36,478 bases of DNA from NCBI GenBank assembly GCA_964473735.1, contig CAYYQD010000013.1, forward strand, positions 1 to 36,478, in the 5' to 3' direction. Made by a program: the position numbers and the translations under genes. A model generated the notes under the pieces. The model did no database searches. It was not told where the DNA came from and saw only the letters and a program-made list of their open reading frames with translations. The DNA comes from JAADCS01 sp964473735. Lineage in GTDB: Bacteria > Hydrothermota > Hydrothermia > LBFQ01. Position 1 is the first letter of the stretch; every line of letters begins with the position of its first letter. This document shows, piece after piece, positions 7,285 to 15,298 of this stretch.

Positions 7285-8421
7285 GGAGCGTCTATCCTTC
7301 AGTACGGTCAGCGCCACACCGGTCAGGAGGGACTGGAGGGACATAGCTATCCACGCCCCTTTGCCGAAGGTATCCAGCAAGAAACCTCCCCACGCCGGAC
7401 CGGTCGTGTATCCGAGCCCTTGAAACGTGCTCCAGAAACCGATGTAAGCCCCCATCCTCCCTTCGGGGGCCCTGTTGGAAGCCGAGGCGATTATCACCGG
7501 AACGACCACGATCTCGGACAGGGTCATGAAGGCCACCGCCAGAACGAGGTGGGGGTAGGAGGAGGCCAGGTAGGTAACCAGAAAGGCCACGGACCACCCG
7601 ACGACCCCGAAGAGGACGGAGGGGACGTACCCGATCCTGCGGGCTAAGGTCGTGGCCGGTATCTGAAGGAGGAGTATGAGGGTACCGTTAAAGGTGAAGA
7701 GGTAAGCTATCATGCGCTTATCAACGTGCAGGAACTTGTTCGCGTAGATGCTGAAGTTGTTTATGAGCTGGGAGGAGAGGATAAAGACCGACATGGAGGC
7801 CACGGCGAAGAGGACAAAACGGAGGTTTGGGAGGGCGAACCTGACCTTACCGGCGAGGCGTAAAGTGGCGCCGTTCTCCCGGAGGAGGAGGGACAGGGTG
7901 GCGGCCACGAAGACCAGAGCGGAAGACAGGAGGAAGAGAGGAGGGTACCCGTACTTGAGCAGGAAGGAGGCCACGAAGGACCCTAAGGCGAACCCACCGT
8001 TTATGGCGAGCCTTATAAGGCCGAAACCCACCACCCTCTTATCCTGCGAGCTGGCCTCCGCGACGTAGGAGTCGGCCACGGGGATAAAGGAGGAGAACCC
8101 AACGACGATCAGGAGCAGAAGCAGGAAGAAGCCCCACAGGGGTGCGTCGCCGAGGAGGAAGAGGAAGGTAAGGAACAGGGTGGCAGAGCGAAAGTACAGG
8201 AGGAACCGGATAAGCCTGACCCTGCCGACCCTATCGGAGAGGGCGCCAACGAAGGGACGGACGAGGGTACCGAATATGCCGGCGGAGGTCAGAAAGGTTC
8301 CCACGGCGAAGGGGGAGAGTCCCCTATCCGACAGGTACAGGGGGACGAAGGGCCACGCTACCGAGAAGGAGAGGGCCAGGATGAACCTTATCACGGAGAG
8401 CAGGTAGATACCCTTTGACAT
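7276..8421 (-). CDS. MFS transporter
   Basis: The 381-residue integral membrane protein has about 12 hydrophobic helices and the MFS signature loop between helices 2 and 3 (GALSDRVGRVRLIRFLL, about 58-74). The early RFILALSFSVAWPFVPLYLSD segment is typical of drug/sugar MFS exporters. The substrate cannot be read from sequence. It is monocistronic: it diverges from the CopD-like gene and converges on hslO with a 9-base overlap of stop regions. Its -10 box lies 12 bases before the ATG, giving a leader of roughly 6 bases without a Shine-Dalgarno sequence. Confidence 0.88.
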   Translation of the reverse strand: MSKGIYLLSVIRFILALSFSVAWPFVPLYLSDRGLSPFAVGTFLTSAGIFGTLVRPFVGALSDRVGRVRLIRFLLYFRSATLFLTFLFLLGDAPLWGFFLLLLLIVVGFSSFIPVADSYVAEASSQDKRVVGFGLIRLAINGGFALGSFVASFLLKYGYPPLFLLSSALVFVAATLSLLLRENGATLRLAGKVRFALPNLRFVLFAVASMSVFILSSQLINNFSIYANKFLHVDKRMIAYLFTFNGTLILLLQIPATTLARRIGYVPSVLFGVVGWSVAFLVTYLASSYPHLVLAVAFMTLSEIVVVPVIIASASNRAPEGRMGAYIGFWSTFQGLGYTTGPAWGGFLLDTFGKGAWIAMSLQSLLTGVALTVLKDRRSST

Positions 8422-8433
8422 TAAGAAGCGGGA

Positions 8434-8439
8434 ATTCTA
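8434..8439 (-). promoter_or_regulatory. -10 box TAGAAT for the MFS gene
   Basis: TAGAAT sits 12 bases before the ATG at 8421, one of the longer gaps in the window, predicting about a 6-base leader. Confidence 0.6.
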
Positions 8440-8482
8440 AGGACGACCGGCCATCGGGGGAAAATGCCGTACCGTGCCACGG

Positions 8483-8488
8483 TATAAT
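8483..8488 (+). promoter_or_regulatory. -10 box TATAAT for the CopD-like gene
   Basis: TATAAT lies 9 bases before GTG 8498. The box overlaps the codons that an in-frame upstream ATG at 8474 would use, which argues that GTG 8498 is the true start. Confidence 0.65.
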
Positions 8489-8497
8489 TGCCGCCAC

Positions 8498-9010
8498 GTG
8501 AAGTGGTTGTACGTACTCTCGGTATATACACACATCCTGCTGGCCACCTTCTGGATAGGGGGAATGATATTCCTCTCCTTCGTCCTCCTGCCTGCCATAC
8601 GGAAGCCGGAGTACATGCGGTACTACCACCGCCTGGTCAACGACACCGGTGTCAATTTCAGTCGCCTTGGGTGGGGAGCCCTCACCCTCTTCTTCATAAC
8701 CGGTCTGTACCAGCTCCACGTCAGGGGGATAGAGTGGTACGACCTCTTCAACCCCCGCACCTACACGACACCAACCGGAAAGCTGGTGGGACTTAAGCTC
8801 TCCTTTTACACCGCCATACTTCTACTTCAGGCCCTCCACGATTTTGTCGTTGGGCCAAGGGCGACGAGGTTGGGGGACGAGGCTCCGGACTCACCCGAGT
8901 ACAGGAGGTATAAAGGGTACGCCCGCATCATAGGTATGACGGTCTTCTTCTTGAGCCTGTTCATGGCACTCTTCGGGGTGATGATAGTGCGTGGGGGGTT
9001 CAAGGTATGA
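8498..9010 (+). CDS. CopD-like four-helix membrane protein
   Basis: Starting at GTG 8498 the protein has 170 residues and four membrane helices (about 3-25, 52-72, 92-113 and 142-165). The first helix carries HILLATFWIGGMIFLSF, the His ... W-x-GG pattern of CopD-domain proteins, which are linked to copper transfer or to membrane haem. Which of these applies here cannot be decided. An ATG at 8474 is in frame but lies upstream of the TATAAT box, so it would not be in the transcript. The stop overlaps the ATG of the glycosyltransferase gene (ATGA). Confidence 0.65.
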   Translation: MKWLYVLSVYTHILLATFWIGGMIFLSFVLLPAIRKPEYMRYYHRLVNDTGVNFSRLGWGALTLFFITGLYQLHVRGIEWYDLFNPRTYTTPTGKLVGLKLSFYTAILLLQALHDFVVGPRATRLGDEAPDSPEYRRYKGYARIIGMTVFFLSLFMALFGVMIVRGGFKV

Positions 9011-10059
9011 TACTGGCCGACACCCTTATAGCCGACGACCGTCCCTTAGGCATAGGGATATACACCATAAACGTGGTGCGGGAGCTCCTGAAGCTGAGAA
9101 GGGACATAGTAGTACTAACCCACACTCCGGAGCTCTTCCCCGAAGCCCACAAGAAGCTGGCTCCAAAAGAAACCGCTCCCAAACTCGGTAAGAGGGCAGC
9201 CCTCCGCAGGTTGCTCTACCTTCAGACCTTGGTCGGCAGGGGAGTACTCTACCGAACCTACCACTCCATATCCCTGCTCTGGAGGGGGCCTCAGATAATC
9301 ACCATACACGACATCCAGCCTATAGTGCTTCCGGACAAGTACCGGGAGCAGACCTTACTCTACAGGTACTTCCTGAGGCCTTTTATAGGTAAAGCCGATA
9401 GGATAATAACCGTCTCCGAGAGGTCAAGGGCGGACATAGTTGAGTTCTTCAACGTCAAGCCGGAGAAGGTGGTCGTGGCTTACCCCTCCTACGACCACGA
9501 CCTCTACAGACCGATGGATCCGGAGGTAGCCCGAAGGTCCCTCGGATTTGATAGACCCTACCTCCTCTTAGTGGGAGCCCGCTACCCCTACAAGAACGCC
9601 GACGTCGTTATCAGGGCGCTGCGTAAGCTCTCCTACGACTTCGTGATCGTTGGGACCGGGGAGGGGTACGCCCGTCGCCTGTTGGATCTATCCCGCTCCT
9701 TAGGGGTTGAGGATAGGGTCCGTATATTCGGATACGTGGAGAGGCACAAACTCCCCCTCTTCTACGCCGGGTCCTTCGCTCTGGTTTTCCCTTCAAGGTA
9801 CGAGGGTTTCGGCCTTCCGGTACTTGAGGCCATGGCCAGCGGGTGCCCAGTAGTGGGTACGGAGACCGTGGTTGAGGCGGGGGGAGACGCCATACTCTAC
9901 GCCCTTCCGGACGACCCCGACTCCTGGGTTGAGGCCATCAGGAAGCTGGAGCAGAGCCGGGAGGAGTACGTCAGGAGGGGACTGGAGCGGGTTAAAGGGT
10001 TCTCGTGGAAGAGGACGGCGGAGAGGATAAACGAAGTCTTAAGCGAGTACGCCCCCTAA
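9007..10059 (+). CDS. GT4-family glycosyltransferase
   Basis: A 350-residue GT-B fold enzyme that would transfer a sugar from a nucleotide donor. The N-terminal Rossmann half begins with a glycine-containing GIGIYTINVVREL segment. The C-terminal half shows LLVGARYPYKN (about 179-189), VGTGEGYARRL and the donor-binding EGFGLPVLEAMASG motif (about 261-274), the E-x7-E pattern of GT4 retaining transferases. The acceptor is unknown. Its ATG overlaps the CopD-like stop, with a GGGGGG run 8 bases before it that may act as a ribosome site. Its TAA overlaps the stop of the convergent epimerase gene. Confidence 0.88.
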   Translation: MILADTLIADDRPLGIGIYTINVVRELLKLRRDIVVLTHTPELFPEAHKKLAPKETAPKLGKRAALRRLLYLQTLVGRGVLYRTYHSISLLWRGPQIITIHDIQPIVLPDKYREQTLLYRYFLRPFIGKADRIITVSERSRADIVEFFNVKPEKVVVAYPSYDHDLYRPMDPEVARRSLGFDRPYLLLVGARYPYKNADVVIRALRKLSYDFVIVGTGEGYARRLLDLSRSLGVEDRVRIFGYVERHKLPLFYAGSFALVFPSRYEGFGLPVLEAMASGCPVVGTETVVEAGGDAILYALPDDPDSWVEAIRKLEQSREEYVRRGLERVKGFSWKRTAERINEVLSEYAP

Positions 10060-10457
10060 TACTCCTCCTCCACCAGCTCTATCAAAAAGCCTCCCGTGGA
10101 TTTGGGGTGGATGAAGGCGACACTCCCACCTTTAGCACCCCGGTACCCCTTAGCGGCCATCTCAAATCCCTCTTTCTCCAGCCTGCCCACCTCCCCCTCA
10201 ACGTCCCCCACCTGAAGGGCTATATGGTGGACGGCGTTTCCCCTTTTCTGCAGGAACCTGTCTATGTCCGAACCCTCCCCCGTTGGGGTCAGGAGCTCTA
10301 TGGACGTGTTGGGTAGTTTGAATATTGCCACCCTCAACTTAGCGTGGGGGAGGTCCCTCTCCTCCGGCTCAACACCCAAGATCTTGGCGAACCTTCCCTT
10401 TACCTCCTCGTAAGAGTCCGGAGATACGGCTAAGGCCACGTGGGAGAGCCTGACCAT
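10056..10457 (-). CDS. mce: Methylmalonyl-CoA epimerase
   Basis: This 133-residue vicinal-oxygen-chelate protein interconverts (2S)- and (2R)-methylmalonyl-CoA in propionate and branched-chain/odd-chain catabolism. Metal ligands of the family are in place: His6 (LSHVALAV), Glu54 (SIELLTP), His78 (AVHHIALQV) and Glu127 (FLIELVE). The length is normal. It lies after mutS but has its own TAGAAT box overlapping the mutS stop codon, so it is probably a separate leaderless transcript. The partner mutase is not in the window. Confidence 0.92.
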   Translation of the reverse strand: MVRLSHVALAVSPDSYEEVKGRFAKILGVEPEERDLPHAKLRVAIFKLPNTSIELLTPTGEGSDIDRFLQKRGNAVHHIALQVGDVEGEVGRLEKEGFEMAAKGYRGAKGGSVAFIHPKSTGGFLIELVEEEY

Positions 10458-10462
10458 AGAGG

Positions 10463-12937
10463 TTATTCTAAGGAAGGCTTTTCCTCAACCCTCCGCTTCA
10501 GCTCGTAGAGCACGTCCAGGGCGTCCTTGGGGGAGAGGGCATCTACGTTCAGGCTCCGGAGAAACTCCACGACGTCCCCACCTTTCCCGGAGGTACGGAG
10601 CAGGAACTCCCTCTCAAACCTCTCCTGAAGGTCCTTCGCCCTCTCTATCACCTCCTCCGGAAGACCGGCGAGGCGTGCGACGTATATCCCATAGCTCCTG
10701 TCGGCGCTCCCCGGTATCACCCTGTATAGGAAGGTGACTTCTTCCTCCTCTTCCTTAACGGCCACCTGTAGGTTAAAGGCGTTCGGGTGCTCGGAGGCGA
10801 GGCGGGAGAGCTCGTGGTAGTGGGTGGCGAAGAGGGTCTTGGCCCTTATCCTGTTCAGGATGTACTCGGATACGGCCCACGCTATGGCCAGTCCGTCGTG
10901 GGTGCTGGTTCCCCTGCCGATCTCGTCAAGGAGTACCAGACTCCGGGAGGTGGCGTACCGGAGTATGTTGGAGACCTCGTTCATCTCCGCCATGAAGGTG
11001 GATATGCCCCGGGTCAGGTCGTCCGAGGCACCTATACGGGTGAATATCCGGTCGGTTATGGGTATCCGGGCCCTCGTCGCCGGCACGAAGCTACCCATGT
11101 GGGCCATGAGTACTATCAACCCCACCTGTCGGAGGTAGGTGGATTTACCTCCCATGTTGGGTCCGGTTATCAGGGCGAAGAAACGTCCTTCGCTCAGGTG
11201 GGTGTCGTTGGGGACGAAGGCGACGTCCATGAAGGCCTCAACCGTGGGATGACGTCCCCTCTCTATCTCAAGGTCGTACCCGGTGTGTATCTCCGGCTTG
11301 ACGTAATCGTGGTCGTGGGCGACGTCGGACAGAGCAAGGGACAGGTCTGTCTCCGCTATGAATCGGCTCAGATCCTTTATCTCCCTCGCGTGGGATACGA
11401 CCTCCGAAAGTAGTCTGCGGTATATCTCCCGCTCTAAAGCTACGGACCTCTCCTTCGCAGACAGGACCTTCATCTCCAGCTCCTGAAGCTCGGCCGTCTT
11501 GTACCTCTCGGAGTTCTTCAGGGACTGTATGGGCAGGAAGTCCTCCGGCACCTTCCTCCTCTGGCTCCGTGGCACCTCGTAGTAATAACCGAAGGCGGAG
11601 ACGTACCCCACCTTCAGACTCTGTATCCCCGTCCTTTCCCTCTCCTTCTCCTCAAGACGTTTCAGGAGTAGGTCCCCTTCGGCCTGTATCCTTCTGAGTT
11701 CATCAAGGGCGGGGTCCACGCCGTCCCTTATAACTCCACCCGAGGACAGGTCCGAGGGAGGGTCGTCGGAGAGTGTGCGCTCTATATCGGCGACCAGGGA
11801 CCTAAGGTCGTTTATGAGCCCTAAAGACAGGGCCTTGAGCCTCTCGGCCACGGCGACGGCGCTCTCTATGGATCTGGCGAGCCGGAGGAGGTTCCTCGGG
11901 GATAGACGGAAGGAGGAGGCCCGGGCCGTATCCCTCTCCATATCCCTGACCCTTTTCAGCATCTCTCCCACGTCCCTCGCCAGAAGGCGGTCGTTGAAGA
12001 AAGTCTCCACCCTCCTCTGTCTGTCCAGTATGTCCGATGGGTGTCGGAAGGGATGGGATATGGAGAACCTCAGAAGTCTCTTGCCCATAGGGGTACGACA
12101 ACGGTTGAGGAGGGAGTAGAGGGACCTCTTTCCGAATAATCCGAGGGTGTCCATGGTTCGGAAGTCAAGGGGGACGTACTTCCCCGTCTGGTACTCCGAG
12201 GGAGGCTGAAGGTGGGCTAAGGCCGTGGGTCGCTTCTCCTTCAGGTAGGAGATAAGGGCGGCGAAGGCGCTGAGAACTAAGGGGGGAAGGTCGTAGGAGC
12301 GTCCGTAAGTCTCCTCAAGGAGCTCCTTCCCCCTGCTGGAGGAAAAGACCTCCCTTTCCCTCTCCGTTATGGGAACGGACTTTATCGGAGGGGTTTTTCC
12401 CTCCGGTACTATCAGCTCCCCGACGTTTAACCGCCGAAGCTCCTCCTTTACACCTTCCTCGTCGCCGTAGATGTAGAAGACGTCCCCGGTTGAAACGTCC
12501 GCAAGGGCTACCCCGGCCTCACCCAAAGCGGAGACGTAGGACACTAAGAAGTTGTTCGTATCCTCCGGAAGAATGCCCTCCGAAAGCACGGTTCCCGGGG
12601 TTATGACCTCGGTCACCACCCTCTTGAGGAGGGTACGGCCCTCCTTCTCATCCGTCTGGTCGCATATCGCCACCTTGTACCCGGCCTTCAGCAGGCGGTT
12701 TATGTACGATTCGGCTGCCCGGACGGGTATCCCCGCCATGGGGACCCTTATACCCTTTCCCATGGGGCGGCTCGTCAGGACTATACCCAGGACCTTCGCC
12801 ACGGTTTCGGCGTCCTCGTAAAAGGTCTCGTAGAAGTCCCCTAAGTGGAAGAGGAGTATCTCCTCCGGATGCTCGGCCTTTATCCGCTTGTACTGCTCCA
12901 GCAGCGGCGTGTCCTTCTTCTTCTTCCCCTTAGCCAT
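10463..12937 (-). CDS. mutS: DNA mismatch repair protein MutS
   Basis: MutS1 recognises base mismatches and small loops and recruits MutL. The 824-residue protein has the mismatch-reading Phe35-x-Glu37 in HLGDFYETF, a basic N-terminal tail, clamp and lever domains in the middle, Walker A TGPNMGGKST at 591-600, Walker B VLLDEIGRGTS at about 668-678 and the FATHYHEL segment after it. The start is ATG 12937 with GGAGG directly abutting it (zero spacing), an unusable Shine-Dalgarno position by normal rules. The TAGAAT box is 15 bases upstream. mutL is not in the window. Confidence 0.97.
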   Translation of the reverse strand: MAKGKKKKDTPLLEQYKRIKAEHPEEILLFHLGDFYETFYEDAETVAKVLGIVLTSRPMGKGIRVPMAGIPVRAAESYINRLLKAGYKVAICDQTDEKEGRTLLKRVVTEVITPGTVLSEGILPEDTNNFLVSYVSALGEAGVALADVSTGDVFYIYGDEEGVKEELRRLNVGELIVPEGKTPPIKSVPITEREREVFSSSRGKELLEETYGRSYDLPPLVLSAFAALISYLKEKRPTALAHLQPPSEYQTGKYVPLDFRTMDTLGLFGKRSLYSLLNRCRTPMGKRLLRFSISHPFRHPSDILDRQRRVETFFNDRLLARDVGEMLKRVRDMERDTARASSFRLSPRNLLRLARSIESAVAVAERLKALSLGLINDLRSLVADIERTLSDDPPSDLSSGGVIRDGVDPALDELRRIQAEGDLLLKRLEEKERERTGIQSLKVGYVSAFGYYYEVPRSQRRKVPEDFLPIQSLKNSERYKTAELQELEMKVLSAKERSVALEREIYRRLLSEVVSHAREIKDLSRFIAETDLSLALSDVAHDHDYVKPEIHTGYDLEIERGRHPTVEAFMDVAFVPNDTHLSEGRFFALITGPNMGGKSTYLRQVGLIVLMAHMGSFVPATRARIPITDRIFTRIGASDDLTRGISTFMAEMNEVSNILRYATSRSLVLLDEIGRGTSTHDGLAIAWAVSEYILNRIRAKTLFATHYHELSRLASEHPNAFNLQVAVKEEEEEVTFLYRVIPGSADRSYGIYVARLAGLPEEVIERAKDLQERFEREFLLRTSGKGGDVVEFLRSLNVDALSPKDALDVLYELKRRVEEKPSLE
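10465..10470 (-). promoter_or_regulatory. -10 box TAGAAT for mce, overlapping the mutS stop
   Basis: The hexamer covers the last sense codons of mutS and its final T is the first base of the mutS TAA. It lies 7 bases before the mce ATG. Confidence 0.6.
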
Positions 12938-12952
12938 CCTCCGAAGTTTCCG

Positions 12953-12958
12953 ATTCTA
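12953..12958 (-). promoter_or_regulatory. -10 box TAGAAT for mutS
   Basis: TAGAAT lies 15 bases before ATG 12937, predicting about a 9-base leader that ends in GGAGG flush against the ATG. Confidence 0.55.
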
Positions 12959-13003
12959 AGGACGATAACTCCGCACGTGGGCCGTTGAGTCGTAGTTTAG
13001 CAG

Positions 13004-13009
13004 TAAAAT
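13004..13009 (+). promoter_or_regulatory. -10 box TAAAAT for the CsgG-like gene
   Basis: TAAAAT lies 8 bases before ATG 13018, diverging from the mutS promoter 45 bases away. Confidence 0.65.
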
Positions 13010-13017
13010 AGCCTCTT

Positions 13018-13596
13018 ATGAGGTACGTTATACCTGTACTGATTTTGGGGCTGGTATCGTGTGCCAGCTTGAACCCCGAGCGTTATGAAAACCACCCCTA
13101 CGTCCTTGACTATACGGTGTCCCCCAAGTTCAACCCTGACAGCATAGGTACGGTGGCCGTATTCTCCCGCCTTGAAGGTGCTCCGGAGCCTTCTCTGGAC
13201 AAGGTGGCGTACGATGCCGCCGCCCTGCAACTCCTGAAGACGGGTAAGATAGACGTGGTAGACAGGGCAAGGGTAGAGGACATCCTAAAGGAGCAGGAGT
13301 TCTCCCATTCGGGTTTCGTGGACCAGAAAACGGCCGTAAGGTTGGGTAAGCTGTTGGGGGCCCGTGCCGTCCTCTTTCTGGACTTCATAAACTTTGAGGA
13401 GGACATGGACAGCTACACCGTCAGGGTGAACGCCAAGCTCATAGACGTTGAGACCGGCAGGATACTGTACGTGGCCAGCGCCTTAGGGGGTGGATGGGAT
13501 ATTGAGACCGCGGTATCCGACGCCGTTAAGAGGGCCCTTAAACCCCTCCTAAATAGGGCCATTCCGGGAGAGGGACAGCGGATGGATAGGGAGTAA
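13018..13596 (+). CDS. CsgG/LpoB-like lipoprotein
   Basis: The 192-residue product has a lipoprotein signal (VLILGLVSC, Cys15 followed by Ala-Ser). The mature domain resembles the CsgG/LpoB fold: a first strand with GTVAVFSRLEG, then KIDVVDRARVEDILKEQEF (about 79-97; family 'vveR..l..il.Eq'), KLLGARAVLFLDF (about 112-124) and a late AKLIDVETGRILYV strand. Relatives form curli export pores or, as LpoB, activate penicillin-binding proteins; at this length it is closer to the minimal LpoB/PF13036-type domain. It appears monocistronic, because the next gene has its own box. Confidence 0.75.
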   Translation: MRYVIPVLILGLVSCASLNPERYENHPYVLDYTVSPKFNPDSIGTVAVFSRLEGAPEPSLDKVAYDAAALQLLKTGKIDVVDRARVEDILKEQEFSHSGFVDQKTAVRLGKLLGARAVLFLDFINFEEDMDSYTVRVNAKLIDVETGRILYVASALGGGWDIETAVSDAVKRALKPLLNRAIPGEGQRMDRE

Positions 13597-13611
13597 GTGC
13601 GCTTTCCACCT

Positions 13612-13617
13612 TAAAAT
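13612..13617 (+). promoter_or_regulatory. -10 box TAAAAT for the 13624-17005 operon
   Basis: TAAAAT lies 6 bases before ATG 13624, so the predicted +1 is the A of the start codon. Confidence 0.7.
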
Positions 13618-13623
13618 CCTCGT

Positions 13624-14220
13624 ATGATGTTGCTGCCCCTTATTACCGTAAGCGGCGGGGAGATAGTGGCGAAGGTTAAGGAAGCAGAGGGAAACCTCAA
13701 GGATTACACGGCCAGGATGGAGTCCAAGACTTACAAAGACGGGAAGATGGAGTACAAGTTGTACGTACAGAAGTACATGCGCCCCGGTTTCATCTACATG
13801 AAGGTTGTGAGGGGAGCGAACAGGGGTGGGGTGGCCGTATATCACCCGGAGAAGAAGAAGGTGCGCGTCAAGAAGGGACCCCTACGCCTCTGGCTTTCCC
13901 CCAACGACAGACGCCTGCGCTCCCCCCTGGGCCACCGCATATACGAGAGCCATATACCGTGGTTCGTAAATAGGCTTGACGGTAGGGCCAAACTCCTGTC
14001 CGAGGGTACCCTCTTCGGCCGGAAGGTGTATATTCTGGAGCAACCCCTATCCCCATCCAAGAATTACGGGGCGGTGAAGGCGAAGTACTGGATAGACGCT
14101 CAGAGGTTCCTGCCCCTCATGATCATAGACTACGACGAGAACGGTAGGATCGTTAGGGCGGTGAAGTTCATGAACCTCAAGGTCAACGTGGGGTTAACGG
14201 AAGAGGACTTCAAGATATAA
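13624..14220 (+). CDS. LolA/DUF1571-like periplasmic protein
   Basis: The 198-residue protein has a short N-terminal hydrophobic stretch (MMLLPLITVSGGE), weak for a signal peptide. The rest is a beta-rich fold with a DYTARMES opening strand, a Pro-Gly-Phe-Ile-Tyr-Met-Lys strand at about 59-65 and a GGVAVYHPEKKKVRVK hairpin. This layout matches the DUF1571/LolA-like lipoprotein-carrier superfamily, which binds acyl chains inside a half-barrel. It is the first gene of a run with a Wzz-like protein, a glycosyltransferase and an ABC ATPase, so it may act in carrying or placing a surface glycolipid or lipoprotein. That role is inference. Confidence 0.55.
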   Translation: MMLLPLITVSGGEIVAKVKEAEGNLKDYTARMESKTYKDGKMEYKLYVQKYMRPGFIYMKVVRGANRGGVAVYHPEKKKVRVKKGPLRLWLSPNDRRLRSPLGHRIYESHIPWFVNRLDGRAKLLSEGTLFGRKVYILEQPLSPSKNYGAVKAKYWIDAQRFLPLMIIDYDENGRIVRAVKFMNLKVNVGLTEEDFKI

Positions 14221-14224
14221 ACCC

Positions 14225-15298
14225 ATGTACGAAAAGTACCTGAAGGTTCGGGGCATCTTTTACGGTGTCCTTCTCTTCTCCGTGGTCGGAATGCTCGTTA
14301 TGTCCTTCACCGTAAGGAAGGTGTACGTTAGGGAGGTTATGCTCGTTCCCAGCATAGAGGAGGCCTCCGAGCTGCAGTCCCAGACGGCCATGTTCTTCCA
14401 GCTGAGCCGCGGCCTCATGGCCACACCGGTACAGATCTTCCTTGACCTCGCATCCCCGTACTCCTTCAAGCGGGAGTTCATAGAGGAGTACGGTTTAGAC
14501 AGCATTTTAGATACCAAGAACCCCGACAGGCAGGTTAAGCTCCTTGAGTCCAAGATAGAGATGGAGGTCCTGCCGAGCGCGAGCATCCTGATAAGGGTAT
14601 ACGACCCCGATCCCGATAGGGCCTCAAGGCTCGCGGAGTGGTACGTTGAATTCCTGAACCGTAAAGCCAACTACGCCCTGAACGTTAAAGGCAGGGAGCT
14701 GCGCAGGTTCCTTGAGAGGAGGCTGGCCGAAGTTAAAGGGCGCATATCCGAAATACAGGACAGCATAGAGAGGCTTGAGAGGGAGTCTAACATACTGGCA
14801 ACGGCCCCGGAGGATATACTCGGACCATCCCTGAGCAGCATACTGGAAACTCTGGCTTCTAAGGAGGCGGAGTACGCCGTGCTAAGAGCCTCCTACTCCG
14901 AGGACGTACCGGACGTAAGGAAGGTGAAGCGTGAGGTACAGGTCCTGCGCAACAAAATAAGGAGGGAGTTCAAGAGGATCCCTCCGGCGATACGGAAGGC
15001 GGTGTCCTACAGGATGGAGCTGGAGGTGCAGGGGAAGGTGTATGCTACCCTCTACGAGGAGTACGAAAAGGCCCGCCTTATGGAGATGAAGAACAACCCT
15101 ATGCTCCAGCCGGTCTCACCCCCGTACGGCCCGAAGAAGAGGGTCTGGCCCAAGAGGGTCATCCCGGCGATAACCGTGGTGGTCGGTCTATCCTTCGCCC
15201 TCGCCCTTATGCTTTCCAGTTTCGTGGTCTTGGACAGGCTGCGCGATACGACCTTAGGTAGGATAATAACCTCCATGAGGGGAGACATTCTGCCGTGA
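14225..15298 (+). CDS. Wzz-like polysaccharide co-polymerase
   Basis: A 357-residue protein with a membrane helix at each end (about 10-29 and 306-327) and a long periplasmic coiled-coil region between (about 155-275, rich in Glu, Arg and Lys). This is the topology of Wzz/PCP chain-length regulators. A pre-helix Pro-x-x-Pro region (LQPVSPPYGPKKRVWPKR, about 286-303) precedes the second helix, as in the family. No tyrosine-kinase domain is fused to it. It starts 4 bases after the LolA-like gene and its TGA overlaps the GTG of the next gene (GTGA). Confidence 0.75.
   Translation: MYEKYLKVRGIFYGVLLFSVVGMLVMSFTVRKVYVREVMLVPSIEEASELQSQTAMFFQLSRGLMATPVQIFLDLASPYSFKREFIEEYGLDSILDTKNPDRQVKLLESKIEMEVLPSASILIRVYDPDPDRASRLAEWYVEFLNRKANYALNVKGRELRRFLERRLAEVKGRISEIQDSIERLERESNILATAPEDILGPSLSSILETLASKEAEYAVLRASYSEDVPDVRKVKREVQVLRNKIRREFKRIPPAIRKAVSYRMELEVQGKVYATLYEEYEKARLMEMKNNPMLQPVSPPYGPKKRVWPKRVIPAITVVVGLSFALALMLSSFVVLDRLRDTTLGRIITSMRGDILP

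Noticed and set aside
8474..8497. ATG 8474 as start of the CopD-like gene
   Set aside because: The TATAAT box at 8483-8488 lies downstream of it; GTG 8498 fits the box and begins right before the first membrane helix.
10787..11413. A 208-codon + strand frame
   Set aside because: Antisense to the ATPase region of mutS; low-complexity Gly/Val/Tyr composition is typical of a shadow frame.
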